From positions 996,501 to 1,060,500 of the forward strand of contig JAJHZJ010000751.1 in the NCBI GenBank assembly GCA_023548195.1: a stretch of 64,000 nucleotides of DNA. Direction: 5' to 3'. A program made the translations under genes and the position numbers. The stretch's first letter is position 1. The number at the start of each line of letters is the position of its first letter. The DNA comes from Bettongia penicillata ogilbyi (taxonomy: Eukaryota > Chordata > Mammalia > Diprotodontia > Potoroidae). Shown in pieces: positions 45,393 to 55,665 of this stretch. A model generated the notes under the pieces. It was given only the letters and a program-made list of their open reading frames with translations, was not told where the DNA came from and ran no database searches.

Positions 45393-46134
45393 TTTTTCTG
45401 GAAAGTTTGAAAAGTTTGCACAAGGTTGGCAAAGGAACCACTTGGGAAGCTTTAAAAAAAAGAGAAGAGGAGCTTTTAGAAAAATAATCAATTTTTATGA
45501 ATTTCAGGTATTCCAAGAAAAGAATTTTCCTAAAGTAGTATAAAATATACAGGAAGTCAACAATTACAGAGATGTGCAACTTAGCTCTAGGGCTCCACCC
45601 CAAAATAAAGCTGCAAAAGGCCCCTTCAATTAAAAGAAAAGAAAAGAAAAGAAAAAAACTTGTTTAAATTTCCATAAAGACTTGGGTGGCTTTTTCCCAC
45701 CTTTGAATCAATTTACCTTGACCTTGACCATAGTCAATGAAACACCAGTTTAGTTATGCTCTTGGAGTAACAGTAAAATTCTATGTTCATTCAATGCATT
45801 TTGCAATCCTGCATCCCAGAAATCTTATAAAACACAGACACACATAGCCTGCATTCAGTAAAATGAGCAGCCTGCACCCAGTGTTGGGCAATATTACTTC
45901 TTTTTTTTTTAAAGTCCAGCTGGAGCAATTTTACATGATATAAATGAGAAATATACATATCTTTATGGGGAGGGGAGAGGCCTTTACATTATAAATGCCC
46001 AGTTAAATGAGAGAGAAATCACATTCTAAAGTACTTAACTGAAATATGCCTCTGGTGGACCTCACACCAGGACACCAGAATCTACATGTGTGACAAGGCT
46101 GCAAAAAGGCTAAAGCCATTTTAATGCTTTGATG
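45393..46134. other. Unassigned block with a short (AAAAG)n run
   Basis: An AAAAG pentamer run at about 45631-45657 is the only distinct element seen. Confidence 0.45.
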
Positions 46135-46249
46135 TTGTTGTCCTGTGATCCAGAATGCTCTTCTGCTTCATCTCTGATCCATAGGATCTCTCCTTCCTTT
46201 TAAGGTTTATCTCAATAACAAGGTACTACTCAACTAGTGGCATTTCCTA
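46135..46249 (+). mobile_element. L2, part left of the HAL1 insertion
   Basis: Diverged sequence ending 'ggcatttccta', which L2 continues at 48894. Assigned mainly by continuity with the right-hand part. Confidence 0.45.
46239..46249. repeat. Target-site duplication, left copy
   Basis: ggcatttccta, matching ggcattcccta at 48894-48904 in 10 of 11 positions. Confidence 0.75.
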
Positions 46250-48893
46250 GGGCGAAGATGGTGGAGTAGAAGCAGAGACTTTCTAGAGCTCTCCCCCCAA
46301 ACCCAGACAAATGCCGGTCAAAAATGTCTCTAAACAAATTCTGTAGCTGCAGAACCCACAGAATGACAGAGTGAAGCAAATCTCTAGCCCAGGAGAGCCT
46401 GGAAGGTCAATAGGAAGTATCTATTGAGTCATCCTGAGAGCAGAGGAGTGTCCAACATGGGTTGCGTCTTCACAGATGGGACATGAGCAGGCCTACGGGA
46501 CCTTTTCTTGTAAAACTCTTTTCTTGGAATACATGAATCTCTGGTACCTGTGGTGGTTTCCAGACTTCACAATCCCAAAAAGCTGAGGACAAATTGGAAG
46601 GTCAATGGAAAATAACTGTGAGACTTATGTGAGAGAGTAGAGTGGTCCAGCCCCAGCCCCAGAGTGACAGAGGAGGTAGAGGAGCCTGGGACAGCTGCAA
46701 CAGAGGCAGAGGCAGTGGTTGTTTCAGGAGCTCTAGGCCCACAGATTGTTGGGGGATAGAGCAGTTGATAGTCCACTCCCTCATCCCACTGGAAGCAGAG
46801 ATCTACCTTGACATAGAGATCAAAAGTCAGTTAAATGGTTGGGGAAATGAGCAAAAACAGGAAAAAAGGATCAGACTATAGAATCCTACTTTAGTGACAA
46901 GGAAGAACAAAACATACAAACAGAAGAAGACAACAAAGTCAAAGCTCTTATATGCAAAGCCTCCAGGAAAAATATGAATTGGTCTCATGCCATGGAAGAG
47001 CTCAAAAAGGATTTTGAAAATGAAGTAAAGGAAGTAGAGCAAAAGCTGGAAAGAGAAATGAGAGCAAAGCAAGAAAATCATGAAAAACAAGTCAATTGCT
47101 TGCTAAATGGGACCCAGAAAAGCTAAAAACAAAACAAAACAAACAAAAAAAAACCACCTTAAAAATAGACTAACCCAAATAGCAAAAGAGATCCAAAAAT
47201 GCAATGAGGAGAAGAATACCTTAAAAAGTAGAATTGACCAGATGGAAAAGGAGGTCCAAAAGTTCACTAAAGAAAATAGTTTTTAAAGATTAGAATGGGG
47301 CAGATGAAAGCTAATGACTTTATGAAAAATCAAGAAATTATAAAACAAAACCAAAAGGAATGAAAAAATGGCAGACAGTAGGAAATGTCTCATTGCAAAA
47401 GCAACTGACCTGGAAAATAGATCTAGAAGAGACAATTTAAAAATTATGGGACTACCTGAAAGGTATGATAAAAAAAAAAGACCCTAGACATCATCTTTGA
47501 AGAAATTATCAAGGAAAACTGTCCTGATATTCTAGAACCAGAGGGTAAAATAGTTATTGAAAGAATTCACCAATCACCTCTGGAAAGTGATCCCCAAAGG
47601 AAAACTCCTAGAAATATTGTAGCCAAATTCTAGAGTTCTCCCAGACCAAATATTACAGGCAGCCAGAAAGAAACAATTCTAATATTGTGGAAATATGAAC
47701 AAGATAACGCAAGATCTAGCAGCTTCTACATTAAAGGATTGGAGGGCTTGGAATATGATACTGCAGAGGTCAAAGGAGCTAGGATTAAAACCAAGAATAA
47801 CTTACTCAGCAAGACTGAGTTTCACACTACAGGGTAAAAACTGTTCATTCAATGAAATAGAGGACTTTCAAGTATATTTTTGATGAAAAGACCAGATATG
47901 AATAGAAAATTTGATTTTTAAATACAAGAATCAAGAGAAGCATGAAAAGGTAAACAAGAAAAAGAAATCATAAGGGGCTTACTAAAGTTGAGCTGTTTAC
48001 ATTCCTACATGGAAAGATAATATTTGTAATTCTTGAGACTTTCCTCAGTATTAGGGTAGTTGGAGGGATTATATATATAGACAGAAGGCACAGGGTGAGT
48101 TAAATATTAAAGGATATCTTAAAAAGTAAAATTAAGAGGTGAGAGAGGAATATATTGTGAGAAGGAGAAAGGGAGAAATAGAATGGAGTAAATTATCTCT
48201 CACATTAATGAGGCAAGAATAAGTTTTTTCAATGGAGGGAAAAGGAGGGAAGTGAGAGAGAGTGAAACTTACTCTTTGGATTTGGCTTAAGGAGGGAATA
48301 ACAAGCTCACTCAATTTGGTATGAAAATCTGTCTTACACTGCAGGAAAGTAGAGGGTAGGGGATAAATGGGGGTTGGGGGAATGATAGAAGGAAGGTTAA
48401 ATGGGAGGAGGGGGTAATTGGAAGTAAATACTTTTGAGGAGGGATAGGGTCAAAAGAGATAACAATAAATGGGGTACAGGATAGTTAGTCTTTCACATCA
48501 TGATTGTTATGGAAGTGTTTTGCATGACTACACATGTGCAACCTATTTCATATTGCATGCCTTGTCAGTGAGGATGGGTGGGGAAGGAAGGAGAGAAGTT
48601 AAAACTTGAAGTTTCAAAAATGAATGTTAAAAATAGTTTTTGCATGCAACTGGGAAATAAGACACACAGGCAATGGTATAGAAATCTGTCTTGCCCTACA
48701 AGAAAATAGAGGGGAAGGGATGAGAAAAGGGAGATGTGTGATAGAAGGGAGGGCAGATTGGGGGAAGTAGTAGTCAGAATGCATGATCTCTTGGGGTGGG
48801 CAGAGCGGAGAGATGGGGAGAAAATTTGAAACTCAAAATCTTGTGGAAATGAATGTTGAAAACTAGGAATAAATATTTTTTTTTTTAAAAAAA
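46250..48893 (+). mobile_element. HAL1 (ORF1-only L1 derivative), full-length
   Basis: A 2.64-kb unit from 'ggcgaagatggtggagtaga' to an A-rich tail. It has a 5' UTR with sequence unlike the 52.0-kb copy in part, an ORF1 relic, and a 3' UTR with the two tail modules (about 48330-48675 and 48678-48870). The (CA)n site of other copies is reduced to a short TA run at about 48072-48079. There is no ORF2. The flanking duplication supports retrotransposition as this unit, into an older L2. Confidence 0.88.
46847..47921 (+). pseudogene. ORF1: HAL1 ORF1 relic
   Basis: Starts at ATG 46847 (MSKNRKKGSD...) and ends at TAA 47919-47921, both homologous to the other copies. Stops and frameshifts include one early TAG (cagactatagaatcc), an A-rich expansion near 47.13 kb, and a stop in the coiled coil (gtttttaaag). 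The C-terminal segment is readable in the frame beginning 47695 (MNKITQDLAASTLKDWRAWN), which reaches LGLKPRITYSARLSFTLQG. Not functional. Confidence 0.85.
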
Positions 48894-49045
48894 GGCATTC
48901 CCTAACTTCCTTCTCTTGTTATATATTTGCTTTGTTTCCTACTTACTAATTTATATACACATTGTTTCTCTGCAGTATAATGTAAACTTCTCAAAGGGAA
49001 GGAATCTTTGACTTCTGTTTTTGAATCCCCAACCCTTAGCACAAA
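48894..49045 (+). mobile_element. L2, part right of the HAL1 insertion
   Basis: ggcattccctaacttccttc, 'acattgtttctctgcagtat', 'aatgtaaacttctcaaaggg', 'gaatccccaacccttagcac'. The latter blocks are the L2 3' end. Confidence 0.75.
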
Positions 49046-49047
49046 AA

Positions 49048-49268
49048 CTGCCACACTGTCCTTTGGATGTGATCTGTCATCTAATCTGTTCAGGAAACAC
49101 TCAGCCAGGAAACTGCCTCCAAACAAACAGCCTTGTACTTTCTCTTACAAAATTGCCCAGGGCACTGAAAAGCAATATGCCCAAGATCATATAGTCAGTA
49201 CGTATTGAAGGTAAGACTTGAACCCAGTTCTCCTTGATGTGAACACCAGTTCTACATGGCGTTTACTA
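49048..49268 (-). mobile_element. tRNA-derived SINE, second subtype, antisense
   Basis: gttcaggaaacactcagcca, 'ttacaaaattgcccagggca', 'agacttgaacccagttctcc', 'tctacatggcgtttactatg'. It splits the L2 tail. Confidence 0.65.
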
Positions 49269-49335
49269 TGTCACAGATGTTTAGAACATGATAAACATTT
49301 AATAAACTGTTTTTGAATGAATGAATGAATGGACA
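49269..49335 (+). mobile_element. L2 terminal piece
   Basis: cataaacatttaataaactg-like end followed by the (TGAA)n L2 terminus 'gaatgaatgaatgaatgg'. Confidence 0.7.
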
Positions 49336-49600
49336 AAAAATGCATATAAACTCTAATCCATTATGGTTATATCATAGGACACTAGTGTGTGGTTCCAGGT
49401 GTTCCATTTTAAGAAAGTTTTTTAAAAGTGTCCTGTGGAGGATAACAAGAGTGTTGAAATCTCTAGAAACTATCCCCCACCTTCCCTAGTAGCATCAGTC
49501 ATTCTCTGAGCATGGTTCTTCATGTCTAAAATGGGGAAAATCTTGAGGAGCTGGCATTCTGCCAGGGAGTACACCATGAAAATTGTTGAGGTAACAAAAT
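49336..49600. other. Unassigned DNA
   Basis: Nothing recognised. Confidence 0.4.
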
Positions 49601-49604
49601 ATTC

Positions 49605-50100
49605 TGATGTGGGAAATGAGCAGGAGGAGAAAAGTCTTCCTGTAGGAAACTGAGCTGAGCTTTAAAAGAAAGTAGGGATTCTGAAAGAGGTGAAGAAAGA
49701 GTTTAATCCTGTTGGTGGAGGTAGCAAAAGTATTGAGGTGAGATATGGAATACTGAGTTTAGTGAGCAATAAATAGTGATATTTAGCTTAAATGTTGAGT
49801 TAGCAAAGGGAAATTAATGTGAAATAAACCAAGAAAAGTAAAAGAGACATTGTAAAGAGTTTTAAATGTCAAGGGGGTAGGGGTGGTTTATATATTTGCC
49901 TAGAAGCAGTAGAAAGCCATAGATGTTTCTTGGGCATGAGAGTTACCTGCTTACATCTGTGCCTTAGGAAAATTATCTTGGTAATTATACAGAGATTGAA
50001 TCAGAGAAGAGAGTGGCACAAAACTATGTATCAATTAAATAGGCTGTTTTGTTGCCATAGTCCTCAAGAAATTATTAGGCAACCATTTTAGATATATTAT
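49605..50100 (-). mobile_element. L2, antisense
   Basis: ctgagctgagctttaaaaga, 'ttgtaaagagttttaaatgt', 'tttcttgggcatgagagtta' and 'ttaggaaaattatcttggta' follow antisense L2 order. Confidence 0.72.
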
Positions 50101-50111
50101 AGTGGGAATTT

Positions 50112-50968
50112 CATGTTTACAGAGTACATCATGCAAAATGTCAGGCTGGTCAAATCAAAAGGCAGAATTAAGGTTGCTGGGAGAAATACTAACAATCTCA
50201 GATATGCAGATGATGCCACTGTGATAGCAAAAACTGATGAAGAATTAAGAATCCTCTTGATGAAGAGGAAAGAGTGTCAAAGCTGGCTTGAAGCTTAACA
50301 TTAAAAAAAAAAAAAACAACCTAAGTCATGACAACTGGTCCCATTAGTCCCTAGCAAATAGAGGGAGAAGAAATGGAAACAGAATCAGATTTTCTGTTCT
50401 TGGACTCAAAAATTACTACAGTCAAGGGGCTGCAGCCATAAAATTAAAAGATATTTGCTCCTTGGAAGGAAAGCAATGATAAATCTGGATGGCATACTAA
50501 AAAGCAGAGACATCACCTTGGTGACCAAGGTCCATGCAGTCAAAGATCTAGTTTTTCCAGGAGTAACGTATGACTGTGAGAATGGTGTATAAGAAGCACC
50601 ACAAAGCCAATACTTTCAAATTGTCATGCTGGGGAAGACTTTTTACAACCCCTTGGACAGCAAGGAGATCAAATCAGCCTATACTTGAAATTAATTCAGA
50701 CTATTTATTGGGAAAGAGAAATATTGAAACTGAAGCTGAAGTTTAAATACTTTGGTCAAATAATAAGGCAAGATTTACTGGGGAAAAAACTGATTGAAGG
50801 CAAAAGGATAAGGAGTTGGCAGAGAATGAGATGGATAGATAGTGTCAGGGAAGCAATGAATTTGAGCATGGACAGACCAGGAGGTAATGGAGGTTAGAAG
50901 GGCCTGGTACACTATGGTTCATGGAGCCACGAAGAATTGGACATGACTGAACTACTGAACAACAGCAG
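50112..50968 (+). mobile_element. BovB/RTE-type LINE, 5'-truncated
   Basis: Covers the second half of the reverse transcriptase, the C-terminal part and the 3' tail. DNA landmarks: 'aatctcagatatgcagatga', 'actggtcccattagtcc', 'aaaattaaaagatatttgct', 'tactttggtcaaataataag', 'agagaatgagatggatagat', 'gttcatggagccacgaagaa', 'ttggacatgactga'. BovB is a clade well known for horizontal transfer among vertebrates, including marsupials. Confidence 0.85.
50113..50930 (+). pseudogene. BovB-like reverse-transcriptase remnant
   Basis: The 61-codon frame 50113-50298 reads MFTEYIMQNVRLV, then AGRNTNNLRYADDATVIAKT, giving the YADD catalytic motif, and DEELRILLMK. A frameshift near the A-run at 50303-50315 follows. 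A later frame (50685-50897) carries LKFKYFGQIIRQ and RQRMRW-like (SWQRMRWIDSVREAMN) C-terminal words. About the first half of the protein, including the endonuclease, is missing, and frames are broken; not functional. Confidence 0.85.
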
Positions 50969-50979
50969 TCATGGGGGTG

Positions 50980-51215
50980 GCCCTTCCCACTTTCTATTTT
51001 TCATCTATCCTCACTCCACTGTGATCCAGTAACATTGGTTTCCTTACTGTTCTTACACACAATATTCTATCCATGTTCCATCTCCATGTATTTTCACTGG
51101 CTGCTCCTTATGTCTACACTCCTCTTTCCTAATCTCTTCCTCCTAGATTTCCTGGCTTGCCTCCAATCTGAACTAAAATTCTATCCTCTACTGGAAGTTT
51201 TTCCTGGTTTCCCTT
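50980..51215 (+). mobile_element. L2 3' region
   Basis: cactccactgtgatccagta, 'ctccatgtattttcactggc', 'ctactggaagtttttcctgg'. Confidence 0.72.
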
Positions 51216-51654
51216 AACACTAAGATTACCTCCAGTTTCCATGAGCAAGTCTAATTGGTGTCAACTCCATGAAACAAGATGCCCTTCCCAGGATAAGCTG
51301 ATCACCTGGAATCTCCTCATCACACTCAGCCTTGAATGCTCGCCATCTTCCCCCATTCCCTCAGCCTCCTCTTCCCTCATGGTGGAAGAGTTGGAGGAGG
51401 GGGCACTAAACTCCTCTCAAAGCTTTCCTGTATAAAGGGCAAGACCTGGACTTTCAAATCCACTTTCTATTTACTATCTGAAGCTTGGCTGGGTTTCAAC
51501 TTCACTGAACAAGATGTCCCTTAGTGTTCTTCTTGTGTACAATGCTTGACACATATCACAGGAAACACGCTTGTAAATTGATTGTCTAGTAGATTGATCA
51601 GTGGACGCTTCTGCCTCCGTGGAGTCTACCTGGTCTATCTTTCCTCTGCACCTA
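51216..51654. other. Mostly unassigned, with a possible L2 tail
   Basis: About 51500-51590 (acaatgcttgacacatatca, 'cttgtaaattgattg') resembles an L2 end that may continue the 50.98-kb piece. The intervening 51216-51495 block is unlike L2 and could be an insertion of unknown type. Confidence 0.4.
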
Positions 51655-51930
51655 AAAGACAGGGAATTATAAAGGTAGAGATGGAAGGCACCTTAGAGGT
51701 TATCCAAGCAGTTCCCTGGCAGGGACAGAAGAGGTCCAACTGGAATTTGTTTTTAGCCTTTAGTCTCAAAGTCCTATCTTGCTACACAGTGTCATACATT
51801 GTAGTTCTCTCCTATGCTATCTAGACTCCCTTCTGTACTGCCTTAGCTTATACTTCATTTTGCATTTCTCTTGTCCACATTCCTAGAATGCATTCTTCAT
51901 GAGGACAGGGATTGTCATTTTTAGGTTCAT
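51655..51930. mobile_element. MIR-like start (antisense) followed by L2 3' end (plus)
   Basis: attataaaggtagagatgga with 'ggcaccttagaggttatcca' at 51655-51710 is the antisense MIR variant start. 'tcctagaatgcattcttcat' and 'gaggacagggattgtcattt' at about 51880-51925 are an L2 end. Confidence 0.5.
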
Positions 51931-51934
51931 AAGG

Positions 51935-52000
51935 CTTAGCAGGAAGGGACTCAAGAAAGCATGTCATTTAAACTCCTCATTTGACATTAAGAAAATTGTG
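51935..52000 (-). mobile_element. MIR-related SINE, left part
   Basis: ctcctcatttgacattaaga continues as 'aaaattgtgacccagagagg' at 54824. The SINE was split by the HAL1 insertion; its right part runs to about 54940. Confidence 0.65.
51989..52000. repeat. Target-site duplication, left copy
   Basis: aagaaaattgtg, identical over 12 bases to 54820-54831. Confidence 0.9.
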
Positions 52001-52099
52001 GCTGGGGGAGGAGCCAAGATGGCAGAGTAGAAAGACTCACGTATGCTAGCTCCAAATCCACAGCTCATAAATTTCCTGTAAGAAGAATTTCCCACAAAT

Positions 52100-52700
52100 T
52101 CTGGATCACTGCAAGGTGCACAGAAACACAGTAGAAGAGATTTCCATTCCAGAGAGCCCTGGAGAGCAGTCCCCAGGGGTCCATTGCACCCTAGAAAGTG
52201 GAGCCCACCCCAGCTCTGCCCTGGCCACGGCCCCAGAGGAGCAGATCCGAGCAGGCTTCAGGGACGGAACCTCTGACGGCAGGGAAGGTCCCTCCACCCA
52301 TAGACGCTACAGTTCAGTGAGAGAGACGTCTAGACTGGCCGAGTGGGGAGCAGGGTGTCTCCCTGGATCGGGCCCCCTCGGGAGGCAGCGGCAGAGTCAG
52401 CGGTGGCCAGGACTCCCAGAGCAGCAGGCAGAAGTTCAGGTCTCTGCATAAACCCCCTGAGGGAGCTGGGCCTGGGAGGTAGCCCTGCCCCCACCCGCTC
52501 CATCACTGAAGGTCTCCGCATAAAGCCCCTAAGGGAACTGAGCCTGGGAGGAGGCCCTGCCCCCACCCCAGCACCAGAACTTAGGCTCACATTGAATAGC
52601 AGCCGCTCCCGCCACAGATAGCCCTGAGACTGGGAAACAGCATTTCAATCTCAGACCCCAAGCACTAGCTGGGCAGATCTAGGCAGGGGTGGAGAGGAAT
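52100..52700 (+). promoter_or_regulatory. Putative internal promoter region of the HAL1 5' UTR
   Basis: A locally CpG- and GC-rich stretch in an otherwise CpG-poor window (for example gatcgggccccctcgggagg). L1-class elements carry an internal RNA polymerase II promoter in the 5' UTR; by position this is the equivalent. Activity is not demonstrated. Confidence 0.45.
52439..52582 (+). repeat. 72-base tandem duplication in the HAL1 5' UTR
   Basis: Unit 1 starts 52439 (ggtctctgcataaacc) and unit 2 starts 52511 (ggtctccgcataaagc). The sister 5' end at 63.42 kb has only one unit (about 63869-63930). Confidence 0.85.
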
Positions 52701-52728
52701 CTCAGAAGTCAAGTAACTGACTGGGAAA

Positions 52729-53821
52729 ATGCCCAAAAAAAGGAAGCAGAATAAGACCATAAAGAGCTACTTTATTGGGGAAGAGATGTTCCTTTCCCCC
52801 TTCATTTCTGATGACGAAGTACAATGCCTGCCATCAGAGAAAGACATGGAGGTCGGGGCCTCTCTATCCCAGACATCCCAAGGGGATGTCTGGTGGGCTC
52901 AGGCCATGGAAGAGCTCAAAAAGGATTTTGAAAATCAAGTTAGACAGGTGGAGGAAAAACTGGGAAGAGAAATGAGAGAGATGCAAGAAAAGCATGAAAA
53001 ACGGGTCAATACCTTGGTAAAGGAGAACCAAAAAAATGCTGAAGAAAACAACACCTTGAAAAATAGGCTCACTCAATTGGCAAAAGAGGTTCAAAAAGCC
53101 AATGAGGAGAAGAATGCTTTCAAAAGCAAAATTAGCCAAATGGAAAAAGAGGTTCAAAAGCTCACTGAAGAAAATAGTTCTCTCAAGATTATAATGGAAC
53201 AGATGGAGTCTAATGACCTTCTGAGAAACCAAGAAATCATAAAACAAAACCAAAAGAATGAAAAAATGGAAGAGAATGTGAAATATCTCATTGGAAAAAA
53301 AAACTGACCTGAAAAATAGATCTAGGAGAGACAATTTAAAAATTATGGGACTACCTGAAAGCCATGATCCAAAAAAGAGCCTAGATATCATCTTTCATGA
53401 AATTATCAAGGAAAACTGCCCTGATATTCTACAACCAGAGGGCAAAATAAGTATTGAAAGAATCCATAGATCACCACCTGAAAGAGATCCAAAAAGAGAA
53501 ACTCCTAGGAACATTGTGGCCAAATTCCAGAGTTCCCAGGTCAAGGAGAAAATATTGCAAGCACCTAGAAAGAAACAATTCCAGTATTGTGGAAATAAAA
53601 TCAGAATAACACAAGATCTAGCAGCTTCTACATGAAGGGATCAAAGGGCATGGAATAGGATATTCCAGAAGTCAAAGGAACTAGGACTCAAACCAAGAAT
53701 CACCTACCCAGCAAAACTGAGTATAATGCTTCAGGGGAAAATATGGTCTTTCAATGAAACAGAGGACTTTCAAGCATTCTTGATGAAAAGACCAGAGCTG
53801 AAAAGAAAATTTGACTTTTAA
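52729..53821 (+). pseudogene. ORF1: HAL1 ORF1, nearly intact
   Basis: L1 ORF1p-type nucleic-acid chaperone that coats its own RNA. It starts MPKKRKQNKTIKSYFIGEE (basic N terminus), and residues about 60-190 form a heptad-rich coiled coil for trimerisation (MEKEVQKLTEENSSLK). An RRM-like core follows (NLKIMGLPESHD, ERIHRSP, TPRNIVAKF), then the C-terminal domain (PRITYPAKLSIMLQGK), ending at TAA 53819-53821. The uninterrupted product would be about 363 residues, comparable to other L1 ORF1 proteins. Two lesions are visible: a one-base excess in the A9 run at about 53294-53302, which shifts the frame after residue ~189, and TGA at 53633-53635 where sister copies read TTA. Confidence 0.9.
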
Positions 53822-53967
53822 ACACAAGAATGAGAAGAAGCATGAAAAAGTAAACAGCAAAGGGAATTCATAAGGGACTTACCAAAGGTGAACTGTTTAC
53901 ATTCCTACATGGAAAGACAATATTTGTAACTCTTAAAACGTTTCAGTATCTGGATAGTTGGTGGGAC

Positions 53968-54042
53968 CACACACAGATGTACACACACACACACGTACAT
54001 GCGTGCACACACACACACATACACACAAGCATGCACACACAG
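53968..54042. repeat. (CA)n-rich tract inside the HAL1 3' UTR
   Basis: Interrupted CA units (acgtacatgcgtgc within). Homologous in position to the CA tract at 17.67 kb. Confidence 0.93.
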
Positions 54043-54819
54043 AGACAAAGAACACAGAGTGAATTGAATAGGATGGGACCATATCTTAAAAGAAATTAAG
54101 GTAAATGATGAGAGAGAAATGTAGTGGGAGAGGGTGAAATGGAATGGGGTTAATTATATCTCATCCAAGAGGCAAGCAGGAAACTTTTTAGTGGAGGGAA
54201 AAAGAGGAGAGCTGAGAAAAAAAACATGAAGTTTACCCTCATCACATTCGACCAAAGGAAGGAGTAAAATGCACACTCATTTTGGTATGAAAACCTATCT
54301 TACAGTACAGAAAAATGGGGAAGAAGGAGATAAGCAGGGTGGGGGGGATGATGGAAGGGAGGGCAATGGGAGGAGGGAGTAATTTGAAGTCAACACTCAG
54401 GGAGGGACAGCATCAAAAGAGAGAATAGAAGCAATGGGGGGAAGGATAGGATGGAGGGAAATATATAGTTACTCTTACTCAACCTTCCCAAAGGGAATGG
54501 GTAGGGAGGGAGCGATGGGGAGACGTTGGAACTCAAAGTTTTAGGAACAACTGTTGAGTATTGTTGTTGGTACTAGGAAATAAGAAATACAGTTAATGGG
54601 GAATAGAAAGTTATCTGGCCCTACAGGACAAAAGAGAAGATGGAGACAAAGTAAGGGAGGGATGATAGAAGAGAGGGCAGATTGGTGATAGGGAAAATTA
54701 GAATGCTTGGTGTATTGGGGTGGGGGGAAGGGATAAATGGGGAGAAAGTTTGGAACCCAAAATTTTGTGAAAATGAATGTAAAAAGTTAAATAAATAATT
54801 TTTTTTTTAAAAAAAAAGA

Positions 54820-54940
54820 AAGAAAATTGTGACCCAGAGAGGTGATCATCACCCTAGTAAGTGGAAGAGGTAAGATTTAAATCCTTGTCCTCTGACTTCA
54901 ATGCCAATGTTCTTTCTGCTATCCTACATTCTAGGACAGT
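54820..54940 (-). mobile_element. MIR-related SINE, right part
   Basis: attgtgacccagagaggtga, 'accctagtaagtggaagagg', 'aaatccttgtcctctgactt'. Continuation of 51935-52000 across the HAL1; bases 54820-54831 are the right target-site duplication. Confidence 0.72.
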
Positions 54941-55315
54941 CCTTTACCACATGAGACATTTAATATATTTTTTAACTTGAGTTGATTTAATGACAGTTTA
55001 ATAACTTTAGCCCAAATATTGACTTTGCTTTTACCATAGGACATGGAATTTTAGAATGGAAGCATGTTTATGTACTGCTTTGTTAAGGTAATGAACTCAT
55101 CACGGTTGACATAGAGTCCTCTGAAGTTCAGGTGGTTGTGCCAGACCCATGTCCCATAAGTGACTTCAAAATATTCTATTCATCTGAACCCATCTGCTCT
55201 ATCATTGATCTCTCACTTCCATGAACTCAGATAGTACTTGCCTTTCTTATTCTTTACACATTTACCATTTGCTGTGTTATATTATGCCAAATTAGTTCTT
55301 GTGTAATACAGTAAT
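54941..55315. other. Unassigned DNA
   Basis: Nothing recognised. Confidence 0.45.
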
Positions 55316-55545
55316 AATAATTGATTTATATAGCACTTCTAGGTTTGCTATGTGCTCTATTTACATTATTTTATCTGATTTTCACAATAACCTTATGAGG
55401 CAGAAATTACATGGATATAATCCTCATTTTACCAAATGAATAAATGAAATAAGCCAACAAATAGGTAAATGGATAAATACATAAGGAAATAAGGAAACTG
55501 AAGCTACCAGAGATTAAGTGGCATACATAGTTGTGATGCAGATGG
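55316..55545 (-). mobile_element. MIR, antisense
   Basis: atagcacttctaggtttgct, 'ttcacaataaccttatgagg', 'aaggaaactgaagctaccag'. A run of AAATA/AAATGA units lies between the two halves. Confidence 0.75.
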
Positions 55546-55549
55546 TATA

Positions 55550-55665
55550 CGAATCAATCAGTCACCAAGTTTCTATGTGCTTTAGACATTAGAGTGTGAA
55601 GAAAGAAGTTAAACACTTCCTGAAGGTTAGAAACTTACAATTAGTAAAAGGATAAAATGTGAACA
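55550..55665 (-). mobile_element. L2 tail fragment, antisense
   Basis: cagtcaccaagtttctatgt and 'tagaaacttacaattagtaa' in antisense L2 order; diverged. Confidence 0.4.

Larger units (their letters stand above)
52001..54819 (+). mobile_element. HAL1 (ORF1-only L1 derivative), full-length, least decayed copy
   Basis: A 2.82-kb unit bracketed by a perfect 12-base duplication. The 5' end is 'gggaggagccaagatggcag'. The CpG-rich 5' UTR (52001-52728) holds a 72-base tandem duplication. ORF1 occupies 52729-53821. The 3' UTR contains a (CA)n run at 53968-54042 and two diverged tail modules (about 54291-54600 and 54601-54800), then an A-rich tail. No ORF2 is present. The perfect duplication, retained CpGs and only two ORF1 lesions suggest it is younger than the copies at 2.0, 15.8 and 46.2 kb. 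Confidence 0.93.

Noticed and set aside
52116..52621. Three overlapping frames of 86-111 codons on both strands
   Set aside because: They lie in the GC-rich HAL1 5' UTR, where stops are scarce; none resembles a protein and the sister copies do not keep them.
52001..52700. Host-gene CpG island
   Set aside because: The CpG-rich stretch coincides exactly with the 5' UTR of a retroelement and recurs at 63.4 kb; no host exon follows.
52864..53391. 175-codon antisense frame rich in Phe/Leu
   Set aside because: Shadow of the A-rich ORF1 coiled-coil region on the opposite strand.
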